NCBI GenBank assembly: GCA_938084575.1
Contig: CALKFG010000006.1
Span: 124,001-188,000 of the forward strand
DNA from: an uncultured Hyphomonadaceae bacterium
Lineage (GTDB): Bacteria; Pseudomonadota; Alphaproteobacteria; Caulobacterales; Hyphomonadaceae
DNA: 64,000 nt
Reading direction: 5' to 3'
Part shown: piece after piece, positions 8,643 through 16,333 of the stretch
Layout: the number at the start of each line of letters is the position of its first letter
Position numbering within the stretch: position 1 is the first letter of the stretch
Made by a program: the position numbers and the translations under genes
The notes under the pieces: generated by a model
Told to the model about the DNA's origin: nothing
The model's database searches: none
What the model saw: only the letters and a program-made list of their open reading frames with translations

Positions 8643-9317
8643 TCAGTCCGGCATCAGGCGATAGCCAATGCCGCGGACTGTCTGGATATGAATCGGTGTT
8701 TTGGGATCCGGCTCAATCTTTTTGCGCAGCCGGGTCACCTGCACGTCGATGCTGCGCTCTGTCCCGGAAGAGGCTGAAGCGGCCAGCGTTTCGCGCGATA
8801 CCGGCGTTCCGGCATGCTGTGCCAGAGTGCTGAGCAGCTGCTGTTCGCTTTCGGTTAGCCGGACCAGCCCGGCGGGGCCTTGCAGGCATCCGCGCTTGAT
8901 GTCGAAGACCAGTCCGGACATTTCGACCTCGCTGGGCGCTTCCGGATTATGGCTGCGACGCAGAATCGCCGCGGCTCTGAGCGCCAATTCCTCTGGCTCG
9001 AAGGGCTTTGGCAGATAATCGTCTGCGCCCAGCTTCAAGCCTTCAATCCGGTCGCTGGCCTGTCCGCGGGCTGTGAGCAACAGGACGGGGGTCTGGTCGC
9101 CGGAGTCGCGCAGCGCAGCCAGCAGGCTAAGCCCGTCTTCTCCGGGCATCATCACATCCAGAATTACCAGATCAAATCGCAGAGTGTGTAATAATTTCCG
9201 CGCCATGGCCGAATCTCTGGCCGTGGTGATCGTGTGACCCTGGCGAGCCAGAAACTGCTTGAGCAGGTCACGGATTCGATCATCATCGTCGACGATCAGG
9301 ATGTGCGACGGGGTCAT
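8643..9317 (-). CDS. OmpR-family response regulator
   Basis: A 224-residue regulator. The receiver domain has the acidic pocket VDDDD at residues 9-13, phospho-acceptor Asp54 in LVILDVMMPG, the Thr82 switch and Lys104 (YLPKPF). The C-terminal winged helix ends RKKIEPDPKTPIHIQTVRGIGYRL, the standard OmpR/PhoB DNA-binding end. The start overlaps the MarR gene stop by 4 bases (ATGA), so the two are translationally coupled. A MarR plus OmpR pair like this matches PetP/PetR described in Rhodobacter; that analogy is inference. Confidence 0.93.
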   Translation of the reverse strand: MTPSHILIVDDDDRIRDLLKQFLARQGHTITTARDSAMARKLLHTLRFDLVILDVMMPGEDGLSLLAALRDSGDQTPVLLLTARGQASDRIEGLKLGADDYLPKPFEPEELALRAAAILRRSHNPEAPSEVEMSGLVFDIKRGCLQGPAGLVRLTESEQQLLSTLAQHAGTPVSRETLAASASSGTERSIDVQVTRLRKKIEPDPKTPIHIQTVRGIGYRLMPD

Positions 9318-9787
9318 GCCAGCAGGGCCTTCAGAACAGCGCGTTTGCCGGCGACGGCGCTGGCCCCGGCCGAGCGGTAGGCGTCCCGGAGACGGTCTCG
9401 CATGATGATGGTGGCTTCATCTGTCAGCCGCTTGCCTTCATGGCTGAGGAAGACGGCCCGGGCACGTTTGTCGGATGGCAGTGGCCGCCGGTGGATGAGG
9501 CCCCGCTTGTCGAGTTCGCCCAGGATACGGGCAAGGGTCGGCGTCGTTGTTCCCAAATGTCTGCCCAGAGACCGGACGGTCTGTCCTGGCTGGAAACGGG
9601 CAGCGATCAGAATCCGTGCCGCCAAAGGGGGCATGTCCTTGAGTGAAATCAGCTCATAAGCAAGGTTGATCAGGGCACGCTCTCCGGCCAGCAACATGGC
9701 AATGCCGTCGTCGAGTTCTTCGTCCCGCAGGAAAAGACGCGGGTCAAAGCCTGTGGAGGAGGCACGGTTTATGTTGACATCTGCCAT
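9314..9787 (-). CDS. MarR family transcriptional regulator
   Basis: A 157-residue protein with a MarR-type winged helix: LKDMPPLAARILIAARFQPGQTV, then the recognition region GRHLGTTTPTLARILGELDKRGLI, then the wing HRRPLPSDKRARAVFLSHEGKRL. It is the first gene of the minus-strand group MarR-RR-FkbM-kinase and diverges from ilvE with about 50 bases between starts, so it may control its own operon and possibly ilvE. Comparable MarR/OmpR pairs in Rhodobacter are PetP/PetR. No ligand cysteines stand out. Confidence 0.88.
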   Translation of the reverse strand: MADVNINRASSTGFDPRLFLRDEELDDGIAMLLAGERALINLAYELISLKDMPPLAARILIAARFQPGQTVRSLGRHLGTTTPTLARILGELDKRGLIHRRPLPSDKRARAVFLSHEGKRLTDEATIIMRDRLRDAYRSAGASAVAGKRAVLKALLA

Positions 9788-9839
9788 ATGGGTTTGAGAA
9801 TGAGCGGTCTGGCCAGACTTTTCAAGATAGGAATGCCCA

Positions 9840-10724
9840 ATGGTAGATCAGCCCTTTGATGATCGCGACGGTTATATTTGGATGGATGGAAAGTTTACCG
9901 CCTGGCGGTCAGCGAAAGTCCATGTGCTGACCCATGCGATGCATTACGGGTCCTGTGTGTTTGAGGGCGAGCGAGCCTATGGCGGCCGGATTTTTGAATC
10001 CCTGCGCCATTCTCGGCGCCTGGAAAATTCAGCGAAGATGATGGGGTTCGATCTGCCCGTTACAGTCGATGAGCTGGAAGCAATCAAGACCGAGGCGCTT
10101 GCGAGATCGGGTCTCGACAAGGCTTATATCCGTGCTTTCGCCTGGCGTGGCAGCGAAATGATGGGCGTCTCAGCCCAGAACAATACGATTCATCTGGCCG
10201 TGGCCGTCTGGCCATGGGGCGATTACTTCGCCGATAAGATGAAGGGCATTCACATGACCCGGGCTCAATGGCGTCGCCCGGCGCCTGACACGGCGCCATG
10301 CCATGCCAAGGCGGCCGGCCTCTACATGATCTGCACCCTGTCCAAGCATGCGGCCGAACGCGACGGGTTTGCGGATGCGCTGATGCTTGACTATCGCGGC
10401 CAGGTTGCCGAGAGCACCGGCGCCAATATATTCTTCGTCCGTGACGGAGCGCTGCACACGCCGATTCCCGACTGTTTTCTCAATGGAATTACGCGCCAGA
10501 CGGCGATCAAGCTTGCCGAGGCCCGCCAGATTGAGGTGGTCGAGCGGGTGATCATGCCGGACGAATTGTCAACCTTCTCGGAGTGTTTCATTACCGGATC
10601 AGCCGCCGAGATCACGCCCGTCGCCGAGATTGCTGGCACGATCTACAAGCCGGCTGGTATTTCCGAGGCGCTGGTTAATGACTATTCCGACCTGGTGAAC
10701 CAGCGGATGTCATTGCCGGCCTAG
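9840..10724 (+). CDS. ilvE: Branched-chain amino acid aminotransferase
   Basis: A 294-residue class IV PLP aminotransferase of the fold-type IV family. The Schiff-base lysine is Lys157 in PCHAKAAGLYM, and Glu191 in AESTGANIFF is the conserved PLP pyridine-N ligand. The N-terminus YIWMDGKF and HYGSCVFEGERAYGG are the usual BCAT blocks. The enzyme performs the last step of Leu, Ile and Val synthesis with glutamate as donor. The other ilv genes are about 17 kb away at 27031-30516. The start at 9840 follows AGGA. A D-amino acid or aminodeoxychorismate lyase relative is less likely given the full BCAT blocks. Confidence 0.92.
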   Translation: MVDQPFDDRDGYIWMDGKFTAWRSAKVHVLTHAMHYGSCVFEGERAYGGRIFESLRHSRRLENSAKMMGFDLPVTVDELEAIKTEALARSGLDKAYIRAFAWRGSEMMGVSAQNNTIHLAVAVWPWGDYFADKMKGIHMTRAQWRRPAPDTAPCHAKAAGLYMICTLSKHAAERDGFADALMLDYRGQVAESTGANIFFVRDGALHTPIPDCFLNGITRQTAIKLAEARQIEVVERVIMPDELSTFSECFITGSAAEITPVAEIAGTIYKPAGISEALVNDYSDLVNQRMSLPA

Positions 10725-10725
10725 T

Positions 10726-11376
10726 TCAGCGCCGCTGTGTTCCTCGCGGCTGTGGTGTCAGCCTCAGATAAGGCCGCAGTTGCCTGTGTCCGTCGGGAAA
10801 GAGCCGGGCGATTTCGTCGGGTGATGTCAAGCTCGGGAGGATGATAACGTCGTCACCCTGCTGCCAGTTGACGGGCGTTGCCACCTTGTGGCCGTCGGTT
10901 AGTTGCAGGCTGTCGATCAGGCGGATGACCTCATCGAAATTCCGTCCCGTAGACGGTGGATAGATGATGCTGGCCCTGATTTTCTTGTCAGGGTCGATAA
11001 CGTAGACAGCCCGCACCGTCAGTTTGGCATCTGCGTTCGGATGGATCATGTTGTAGAGCGTGGCCACTTTCCGTCCGGGGTCTGCAATGATCGGAAAGTT
11101 GACCCTGGTGTTCTGGGTGTCTTCAATATCTGCAATCCATTTTTCGTGTTGTTCAAGCGTGTCCACCGATATGACGAGGGCTTTCGCCTGGCGTTTGTCG
11201 AGCGCTTCCTTCAATTTGGAGGTATACCCCAGCTCGGTTGTGCAGACCGGGGTAAAATCAGCGGGGTGCGACAGGAAGACGACCCAGTCCTCCCCGATCC
11301 AGTCGTGAAAGCGGATCCGGCCCTGTGTTGTCTCCGCTTCGAAGTCGGGGGCGATGTCGCCGAGCAAGAGAGTCAT
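10726..11376 (-). CDS. 1-Cys peroxiredoxin (Prx6 subfamily)
   Basis: A 216-residue peroxiredoxin with the peroxidatic site HPADFTPVCTTELG, Cys45. No other cysteine is present in the whole protein, so it must work as a 1-Cys enzyme that needs an external thiol such as glutathione. The long C-terminal domain (VRAVYVIDPDKKIRASIIYPPSTGRNFDE, then NWQQGDDVIILPSL) is typical of Prx6/AhpC-TSA plus C-terminal extension. The cytosolic role is to reduce H2O2 and organic hydroperoxides. It is convergent with ilvE, with a 1-base gap between stops. Confidence 0.93.
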   Translation of the reverse strand: MTLLLGDIAPDFEAETTQGRIRFHDWIGEDWVVFLSHPADFTPVCTTELGYTSKLKEALDKRQAKALVISVDTLEQHEKWIADIEDTQNTRVNFPIIADPGRKVATLYNMIHPNADAKLTVRAVYVIDPDKKIRASIIYPPSTGRNFDEVIRLIDSLQLTDGHKVATPVNWQQGDDVIILPSLTSPDEIARLFPDGHRQLRPYLRLTPQPRGTQRR

Positions 11377-11498
11377 GGTTTTCTCCAGAACAAAGACTTG
11401 ATTTCTGGCTCAAAAGTGGGGCGTATGGTCCAAGGTCTCAACAGGACGGGGCTGACTTGGTTCTTTAGTTTTCCTGCACCGCTTTTCTGGGAGCCCTG

Positions 11499-12014
11499 AT
11501 GAAGCGTCTTATTCTGATGCGTCATGCAAAGACGGAGCCCTGGATCGAGGGGATTGATGATCATGCACGGGCTTTGACACCGTCTGGTCGTCAGGCTGCG
11601 CAGCAGATGGCGGCTGCTCTGAAAAAAATGGGGTGGCGGCCAGACCTGGTGCTCGTGTCCACGGCACGGCGTACCCGCGAAACCTGGGCGCTTCTCAGCG
11701 CCGTGCTGCCCCACTGCGATGTCCGGTTCGAGGACGATCTGTATCTGGCCGGTGACCGGGGCCTGATAGAACTTCTCGATTCAGTCGAGTGTGCTGGGAG
11801 TATCATGGTTTTGGGTCATAATCCTGGTCTTCACGAGCTGTGTGTCCGCCTCAGCCGTGAAGGGGGAAGTGTAGATGATCACGCCGCCAGCCAAGTGTTT
11901 CATAAGCTTCCCACCGGGGCGGCGGCTCTGTTTGAGGCGGATGAGGAAACGTCCTTCGCGACCCATGCCTTTCGCCTCTCGGGTTTTGTCAGGCCGCGTG
12001 ACCTCGCCCCTTAG
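11499..12014 (+). CDS. SixA-like histidine phosphatase
   Basis: A 171-residue histidine-phosphatase-superfamily protein. The catalytic RHG-type motif is MRHAKTEPW with nucleophile His9 near the N-terminus, the second conserved Arg/His region is STARRTRETW, and the C-terminal catalytic His is in VLGHNPGLHEL. Length and the LILMRHAKTE start match SixA, which removes phosphate from phosphohistidine proteins such as PtsO/ArcB in E. coli. The substrate here is uncertain. It is divergent from the peroxiredoxin. Confidence 0.85.
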   Translation: MKRLILMRHAKTEPWIEGIDDHARALTPSGRQAAQQMAAALKKMGWRPDLVLVSTARRTRETWALLSAVLPHCDVRFEDDLYLAGDRGLIELLDSVECAGSIMVLGHNPGLHELCVRLSREGGSVDDHAASQVFHKLPTGAAALFEADEETSFATHAFRLSGFVRPRDLAP

Positions 12015-12032
12015 GCCGGGGAGACCGGGAAA

Positions 12033-12188
12033 TCATGATCCGGCCTGTTTTGCCCCACGCTTGCATCGTTCTGAACAGTATTTGACCTGATCCCAGTCGC
12101 GGGCCCATTTTCGGCGCCAGGAGAATGGTCGCTGGCAGACCGGACAGGTTTTCTCAGCGAGGTCGGCTTTTTTATTGTGACGGGCCAT
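12033..12188 (-). CDS. DUF2256 domain-containing small protein
   Basis: A 51-residue protein, MARHNKKADLAEKTC and onwards, with the four-cysteine knuckle pattern CPVCQRPFSWRRKW followed by YCSERCK. This is the full DUF2256 signature (C-x2-C, a basic tryptophan stretch, then C-x3-C), probably a zinc-binding ribbon. The open frame extends upstream to 12458, but those residues lie antisense to the flavoprotein gene start and are not conserved-looking. The function is unknown. DUF2256 genes are often found near cryptochrome/photolyase or amine-oxidase genes, and here a flavoprotein gene diverges from it. Confidence 0.85.
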   Translation of the reverse strand: MARHNKKADLAEKTCPVCQRPFSWRRKWARDWDQVKYCSERCKRGAKQAGS

Positions 12189-12306
12189 GCTGTCAGCTGT
12201 CACCAGAGCCGACGTCAGGTCAAGCCGGTCGTGCTTGAAATTCCCCTCAGGGGCATAAGTGTCGAACAGCGGCGCCAATGCGTCGGACTGTCGAACGGGA
12301 GAAGGC

Positions 12307-13290
12307 ATGACCATTGCGATAATCGGGGCGGGCATGGCCGGGCTTTCAGCGGCGCGCGACCTGACCGCGCGCGGCCAGTCCAGTGTTCTGTTTGATAAAG
12401 GACGCGGGCCCGGTGGACGGATGTCGTCGCGGCGTATGGAAACCGAGCTGGGGCTCATTCGTTTCGATCATGGGGCGCAATATTTCACCGTCTCCGATCC
12501 GGCTTTTGGTGAGGCGGTTGCCACTTGGGAATGTGACGGCATCGTCGCGCCGTGGCGGGGAAAGCTTGTCACGATTGACCGCGACGGCCTCGCGCGACCT
12601 CTTGGCGTCAGGTCACGCTTTGTCGGACAACCGGGCATGAGCGCCCTGATTCGACACGAGGCCGCCGACCAGGAGGTGCATTGGTCCAGCCGGGTTGTGG
12701 CCATCGATAACGGCCCGAGCGGGGTGGCGCTGAGGCTCGAGAATGGCGTTACGGCCGGTCCGTTTGAGAAGGTGATTGTGGCCACGCCGGCAGAACAGGC
12801 GGCCGAGCTGCTGCACCATGCGGCACCCGAATTGGCGGCGCAGGCGCGCGCCGTGAGGTCGGCAGCCTGTTGGACCCTGATGTGCCTGTTTGATAATCCC
12901 CTTCCCGTCGACTGGGACGGGGCGCGCCTCGAAACCGGCCCGCTTGGCTGGGTTGCCCGGGACGGATCAAAGCCGGGGCGTGTCAGGGTCGAGAGCTGGG
13001 TGCTACACGCGTCGCCGGACTGGTCTCGTCGTTATATTGATTTGCCCCGGGAGGAGATTGGGGCGACACTTTTGACGGCTTTCCAGGCTCTCGCGACAGC
13101 ACCCGCGCCAAACCTTTCCAGCCTGCATCTCTGGCGCTATGCCCGCTCCGGCTGTCACCAGGACGCAGCCCCAGGGTGGAGCCATGATGCACGGTTGGGC
13201 ATTTGCGGTGACTGGTGCGCTGATGGCCGGATCGAGGGGGCATGGAAGAGTGGAAAAGAGGTGGTTCGGGCGGCCTGTCCCGCCCTTTAG
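12307..13290 (+). CDS. FAD-dependent oxidoreductase, renalase-like
   Basis: A 327-residue flavoprotein. The start at ATG 12307 follows GGAGAAGG; residues before it are not flavoprotein-like. The dinucleotide motif IIGAGMAGLSAARDL is at residues 5-19, followed by FDKGRGPGGRMSSRR (29-43), which is the renalase/amine-oxidase second motif. The late block LGICGDWCADGRIEGAWKSG is the FAD-binding C-terminal motif. Bacterial renalases oxidise alpha-NAD(P)H isomers; whether this one does is inference. It is divergent from the DUF2256 gene. Confidence 0.85.
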   Translation: MTIAIIGAGMAGLSAARDLTARGQSSVLFDKGRGPGGRMSSRRMETELGLIRFDHGAQYFTVSDPAFGEAVATWECDGIVAPWRGKLVTIDRDGLARPLGVRSRFVGQPGMSALIRHEAADQEVHWSSRVVAIDNGPSGVALRLENGVTAGPFEKVIVATPAEQAAELLHHAAPELAAQARAVRSAACWTLMCLFDNPLPVDWDGARLETGPLGWVARDGSKPGRVRVESWVLHASPDWSRRYIDLPREEIGATLLTAFQALATAPAPNLSSLHLWRYARSGCHQDAAPGWSHDARLGICGDWCADGRIEGAWKSGKEVVRAACPAL

Positions 13291-13391
13291 GATTCTATAC
13301 CTACCGAGTTGAGCAGGTTGCCGGTGTTCGGAAGCTGGGACACCAAGGTCATGTTGTCTCGCCCTATGTTGAGCCCTGTTCGAGGTCGGTC

Positions 13392-14807
13392 ATGTCGCAC
13401 CCTTCAGAAAGGACCGCTGAGACAGAACTCCCCGCTAAACTGTCGTGCCGGACAGGATTGAGCCGGGCCCAGCTACGGACCGGTCTGGTTGGCAGTGGGC
13501 TTCTCATCGCGGCTGTCGGGATTGTGCCCGGAGTCACGGGACGCGTGATTGGCGTGACCCTGTTTGGGTTGCTCATGGGCATGCTGGTGATGCGTCTGGC
13601 GCTTGCCCTGGGCGGGGTTTATCTGAGACGGCAGCGGCAGCGCAGCGTCCGTCCCGCGCCGCAGGAGACCCTGCCGGTCTATTCGGTCCTGGTGCCGCTG
13701 TATCAGGAAGCCCCGATTGTTGACCAGTTGGCGTGGTCTTTGGGCCGGTTGAACTGGCCGGCTGACCGCCTTGATATCCAGCTTTTGCTGGAACCGGATG
13801 ACCATGCGACCCGAAGCGCGGTCGCCGACGCGTCTTTCCCGGAAGGAACCCGCTTGACCCTTGTTCCCCCGGGGGGGCCGCGAACCAAACCAAATGCCCT
13901 GAATGTGGGGCTCCGGTCCGCGCGGGGCGAATATATATGTATCTTTGATGCGGAAGATGTTCCCGCGCCCGATCAGCTTATCGAATCTTTTGGGCGCTTT
14001 GTGTCCGGTCCGAAAAGCCTTGCTGCCCTGCAGGCCCCCCTGGTTGGGACGGCAAAATCCGGAAACTGGATCGCCGCCCAGTGGCAGCTGGAATATGCGA
14101 TCGATTTTGAACTGGTCAAGCCGGCTATGGCGGCCCTTGGCATCCCCCTGCCGCTGGGGGGCAGCAGCAACCATTTTCGGACTCAAAGTCTGCGCGATGT
14201 TGGTGGGTGGGATGCCTGGAATATGACCGAGGATGCGGACCTTGGTTTGCGGCTTGCTCGATTGGGATACGAGGTCAGTATGATCACCCCATTGACCCGG
14301 GAAATGGCGCCAGATTGTTTCGCCATCTGGCTGCCCCAGCGGACCAGATGGATCAAGGGGTTTCTGATGAGCTGGGCTGTTCTGATGCGCCATCCGCTGA
14401 CTCTTTTCCGCCAGTTGGGCCCCGGCCGGTTCCTGGCCACCCAGCTGACCTTCGGCGCCAGTGTGCTCACCCCCTTTCTCTACGGGCCCGCCGCGCTTGT
14501 GATTATTGTGACGCTTGTGCATGATCGCCTGCGTCTGGGGGCAGCCGGATGGACCCTGCTGGTCTCTGGCGTTGGGGTCGCGACCCTGTCTGCCTGCCTG
14601 GCTCCCCGGCGGGATGGCTTAAGCCGGATACTTGCCATTTTCACCCAGTCGCTCTACTGGCCGCTTCTCACAATCGCCGCGTTTCGGGCGATTTGGGACC
14701 TTTATCGCAGGCCATGGTATTGGGCGAAAACCCCGCACCGGCCGGATGGTGCTGGAGACTGCGCATGCTCGACTGGATCATCAGCTTCTGCGCGGCGCTC
14801 GCATTGA
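13392..14807 (+). CDS. Membrane glycosyltransferase, family 2 (processive type)
   Basis: The chosen ATG at 13392 gives 471 residues; the frame opens at 13242, inside the previous gene. Two hydrophobic helices lie at about residues 30-75. The GT2 catalytic domain follows, with LPVYSVLVPLYQEA, the acidic pair in LLLEPDD, the DxD-like FDAEDVPAP, the TEDADLG site and the QRTRW motif characteristic of cellulose synthase/hyaluronan-type processive enzymes. At least three more helices close the protein. Related proteins make beta-glucans or transfer sugars to lipids; the product is not evident because no other polysaccharide genes adjoin. Confidence 0.88.
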   Translation: MSHPSERTAETELPAKLSCRTGLSRAQLRTGLVGSGLLIAAVGIVPGVTGRVIGVTLFGLLMGMLVMRLALALGGVYLRRQRQRSVRPAPQETLPVYSVLVPLYQEAPIVDQLAWSLGRLNWPADRLDIQLLLEPDDHATRSAVADASFPEGTRLTLVPPGGPRTKPNALNVGLRSARGEYICIFDAEDVPAPDQLIESFGRFVSGPKSLAALQAPLVGTAKSGNWIAAQWQLEYAIDFELVKPAMAALGIPLPLGGSSNHFRTQSLRDVGGWDAWNMTEDADLGLRLARLGYEVSMITPLTREMAPDCFAIWLPQRTRWIKGFLMSWAVLMRHPLTLFRQLGPGRFLATQLTFGASVLTPFLYGPAALVIIVTLVHDRLRLGAAGWTLLVSGVGVATLSACLAPRRDGLSRILAIFTQSLYWPLLTIAAFRAIWDLYRRPWYWAKTPHRPDGAGDCACSTGSSASARRSH

Positions 14808-14992
14808 TGGGGGCGGGCGTCGCCGCGCATAATCGGGCCGGAACGCCACGCAAGGATGGCCGGGCGCATCAGGTGCCGTGGCGCGGGATTATGATTGGGT
14901 GCGTGTTTGGCCTGTTCCTCGTCGTCGTGCACATGGTCAATCTTCTGGGCGTCGAGACCGGGCCTGAAAACAGTCCCTTCGGACGCTACTGA
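14765..14992 (+). CDS. Small two-helix membrane protein downstream of GT2
   Basis: A 75-residue protein of unknown function. The ATG at 14765 lies inside the 3' end of the GT2 gene (43-base overlap, another frame) and is preceded by GGAG at a good distance. Two transmembrane helices are evident, about residues 4-20 and 41-62, separated by a short basic loop (RAGTPRKDGRAHQVPWRG). The overlap means it is probably translated with the GT2 gene and could be an accessory subunit. Such small proteins recur in alphaproteobacteria, but I do not recognise a named family. Confidence 0.72.
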   Translation: MLDWIISFCAALALMGAGVAAHNRAGTPRKDGRAHQVPWRGIMIGCVFGLFLVVVHMVNLLGVETGPENSPFGRY

Positions 14993-15010
14993 GCTGATCT
15001 GTCTCCCCGA

Positions 15011-15036
15011 TGTGACGACTTTTACCCGGCGTCACA
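15011..15036. repeat. Perfect inverted repeat upstream of acyl-CoA dehydrogenase operon (candidate operator)
   Basis: TGTGACG at 15011-15017 is matched by CGTCACA at 15030-15036 with 12 bases between them. It lies about 83 bases upstream of the first acyl-CoA dehydrogenase start, in the only intergenic space of the locus. It is not followed by a T run, so a dimeric-repressor site is as likely as a hairpin. No regulator gene is next to it. Confidence 0.4.
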
Positions 15037-15118
15037 CTTTGCACTGCTGTATCCCCACGTTAAACCCGAGGATGAAACAGGACGGGCCTGTCGGGCCTGA
15101 ATTTTCCGGAGAGATATC

Positions 15119-16333
15119 ATGGCATTTGATGCACCCGAAGCGCTTGACGATTTCAGAAATGAGGTCCGCGACTGGCTTGAGGCAAACTGTCCCGCCAGCA
15201 TGCGCACACCGATGACCGATGATGAGGTGGTCTGGGGAGGGCGTCGCGAGGCGTTCAAAAATCCGGACTCTCGCCTGTGGCTGGAGCGCATGGGCGCCAA
15301 GGGCTGGACGGCACCTGAATGGCCCGCAGAATATGGCGGCGGTGGCCTCAACAAGGCCGAGGCGAAAGTGCTGCAGGAAGAGTTGAGACGGATCAAGGCG
15401 CGGCCACCCCTGTTCTCCTTTGGACTATGGATGTTTGGACCGGCCTTGCTGGAATTCGGTGCGGACGAGCAAAAGAAGCGGTTTATCCCCGACATTGTCA
15501 TGGGGAAGACCCGTTGGTGCCAGGGTTATTCTGAGCCGGGTGCCGGCTCCGATCTCGCTGGCTTGCAGACCAAATGTGAAGACAAGGGCGATCATTGGTT
15601 GCTGAATGGCCAGAAAGTCTGGACATCCTATGCCGATCAGGCGGATTGGATCTTCTGTCTTGTCCGCACAGACAATACGGTAAAGCATGATGGCATTTCC
15701 TTCCTCGTCTTCGATATGCAGAGCGAGGGTGTGGAGGCCAGGCCGATCAAGCTGATCTCTGGCTCGTCGCCGTTCTGCGAGACGTTCTTCAGCGACGTGA
15801 AAGTGCCCAAGGACCAGCTGGTCGGCGAGATCAATAAGGGATGGACGATTGCAAAGCGCCTGTTGCAGTTTGAACGGTCCTCGATCTCCGCAGGCGGTTT
15901 CGGCGGGACGGGCGGCTCCGGTATTCTGCCGCCCCAGGACTATGCCCGCCAGCATGTCGGCGTTGACGAAGCCGGACGGGTCGCGGACGGTGACCTCCGG
16001 GCCCGGCTGGCAGATCATCTGATGTTCTCCAAGGCGTTCGGCCTGACGGTTCAGCGCAGCACGGCAGAAGCCAAGGCCGGGCAGGAGGTCGGCCACACGG
16101 CGTCCATTCTGAAATATGCCGCGGCAAAGATGAATCAGGATAAGTGTGAGTTGTTGGTTGAGGCGCTCGGGACCGATGGTCTGGGCTGGGACGGCGAAGG
16201 AATCCCGGAGGATGCCCGCAAGGCGACTCGGTCGTGGCTGCGCTCCAAGGGCAATTCGATCGAAGGCGGAACCAGCGAAGTTAATCTGAATGTGATCGCG
16301 AAACGCGTTCTTGGCCTTCGGGAGCACCAGTAA
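15119..16333 (+). CDS. Acyl-CoA dehydrogenase family protein (larger partner)
   Basis: A 404-residue flavoprotein with the three acyl-CoA dehydrogenase domains. The N-terminal helical part has EVRDWLEANCP, then WPAEYGGGGL. The central beta domain has CQGYSEPGAGSDLAGLQTK and WTSYADQADWIFCLVRT. The C-terminal helical part ends with SIEGGTSEVNLNVIAKRVLGL. It oxidises an acyl-CoA to the 2,3-enoyl-CoA using FAD and passes electrons to ETF. Its stop and the next gene's ATG share one base (TAATG), so the two dehydrogenases are co-translated and may form an alpha2beta2-type enzyme as in PimC/PimD pairs. The acyl substrate is unknown. Confidence 0.92.
   Translation: MAFDAPEALDDFRNEVRDWLEANCPASMRTPMTDDEVVWGGRREAFKNPDSRLWLERMGAKGWTAPEWPAEYGGGGLNKAEAKVLQEELRRIKARPPLFSFGLWMFGPALLEFGADEQKKRFIPDIVMGKTRWCQGYSEPGAGSDLAGLQTKCEDKGDHWLLNGQKVWTSYADQADWIFCLVRTDNTVKHDGISFLVFDMQSEGVEARPIKLISGSSPFCETFFSDVKVPKDQLVGEINKGWTIAKRLLQFERSSISAGGFGGTGGSGILPPQDYARQHVGVDEAGRVADGDLRARLADHLMFSKAFGLTVQRSTAEAKAGQEVGHTASILKYAAAKMNQDKCELLVEALGTDGLGWDGEGIPEDARKATRSWLRSKGNSIEGGTSEVNLNVIAKRVLGLREHQ

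Noticed and set aside
13242-13391. 50-residue N-terminal extension of the GT2
   Set aside because: It overlaps the renalase-like gene and has no GT2 likeness; ATG 13392 is preferred.
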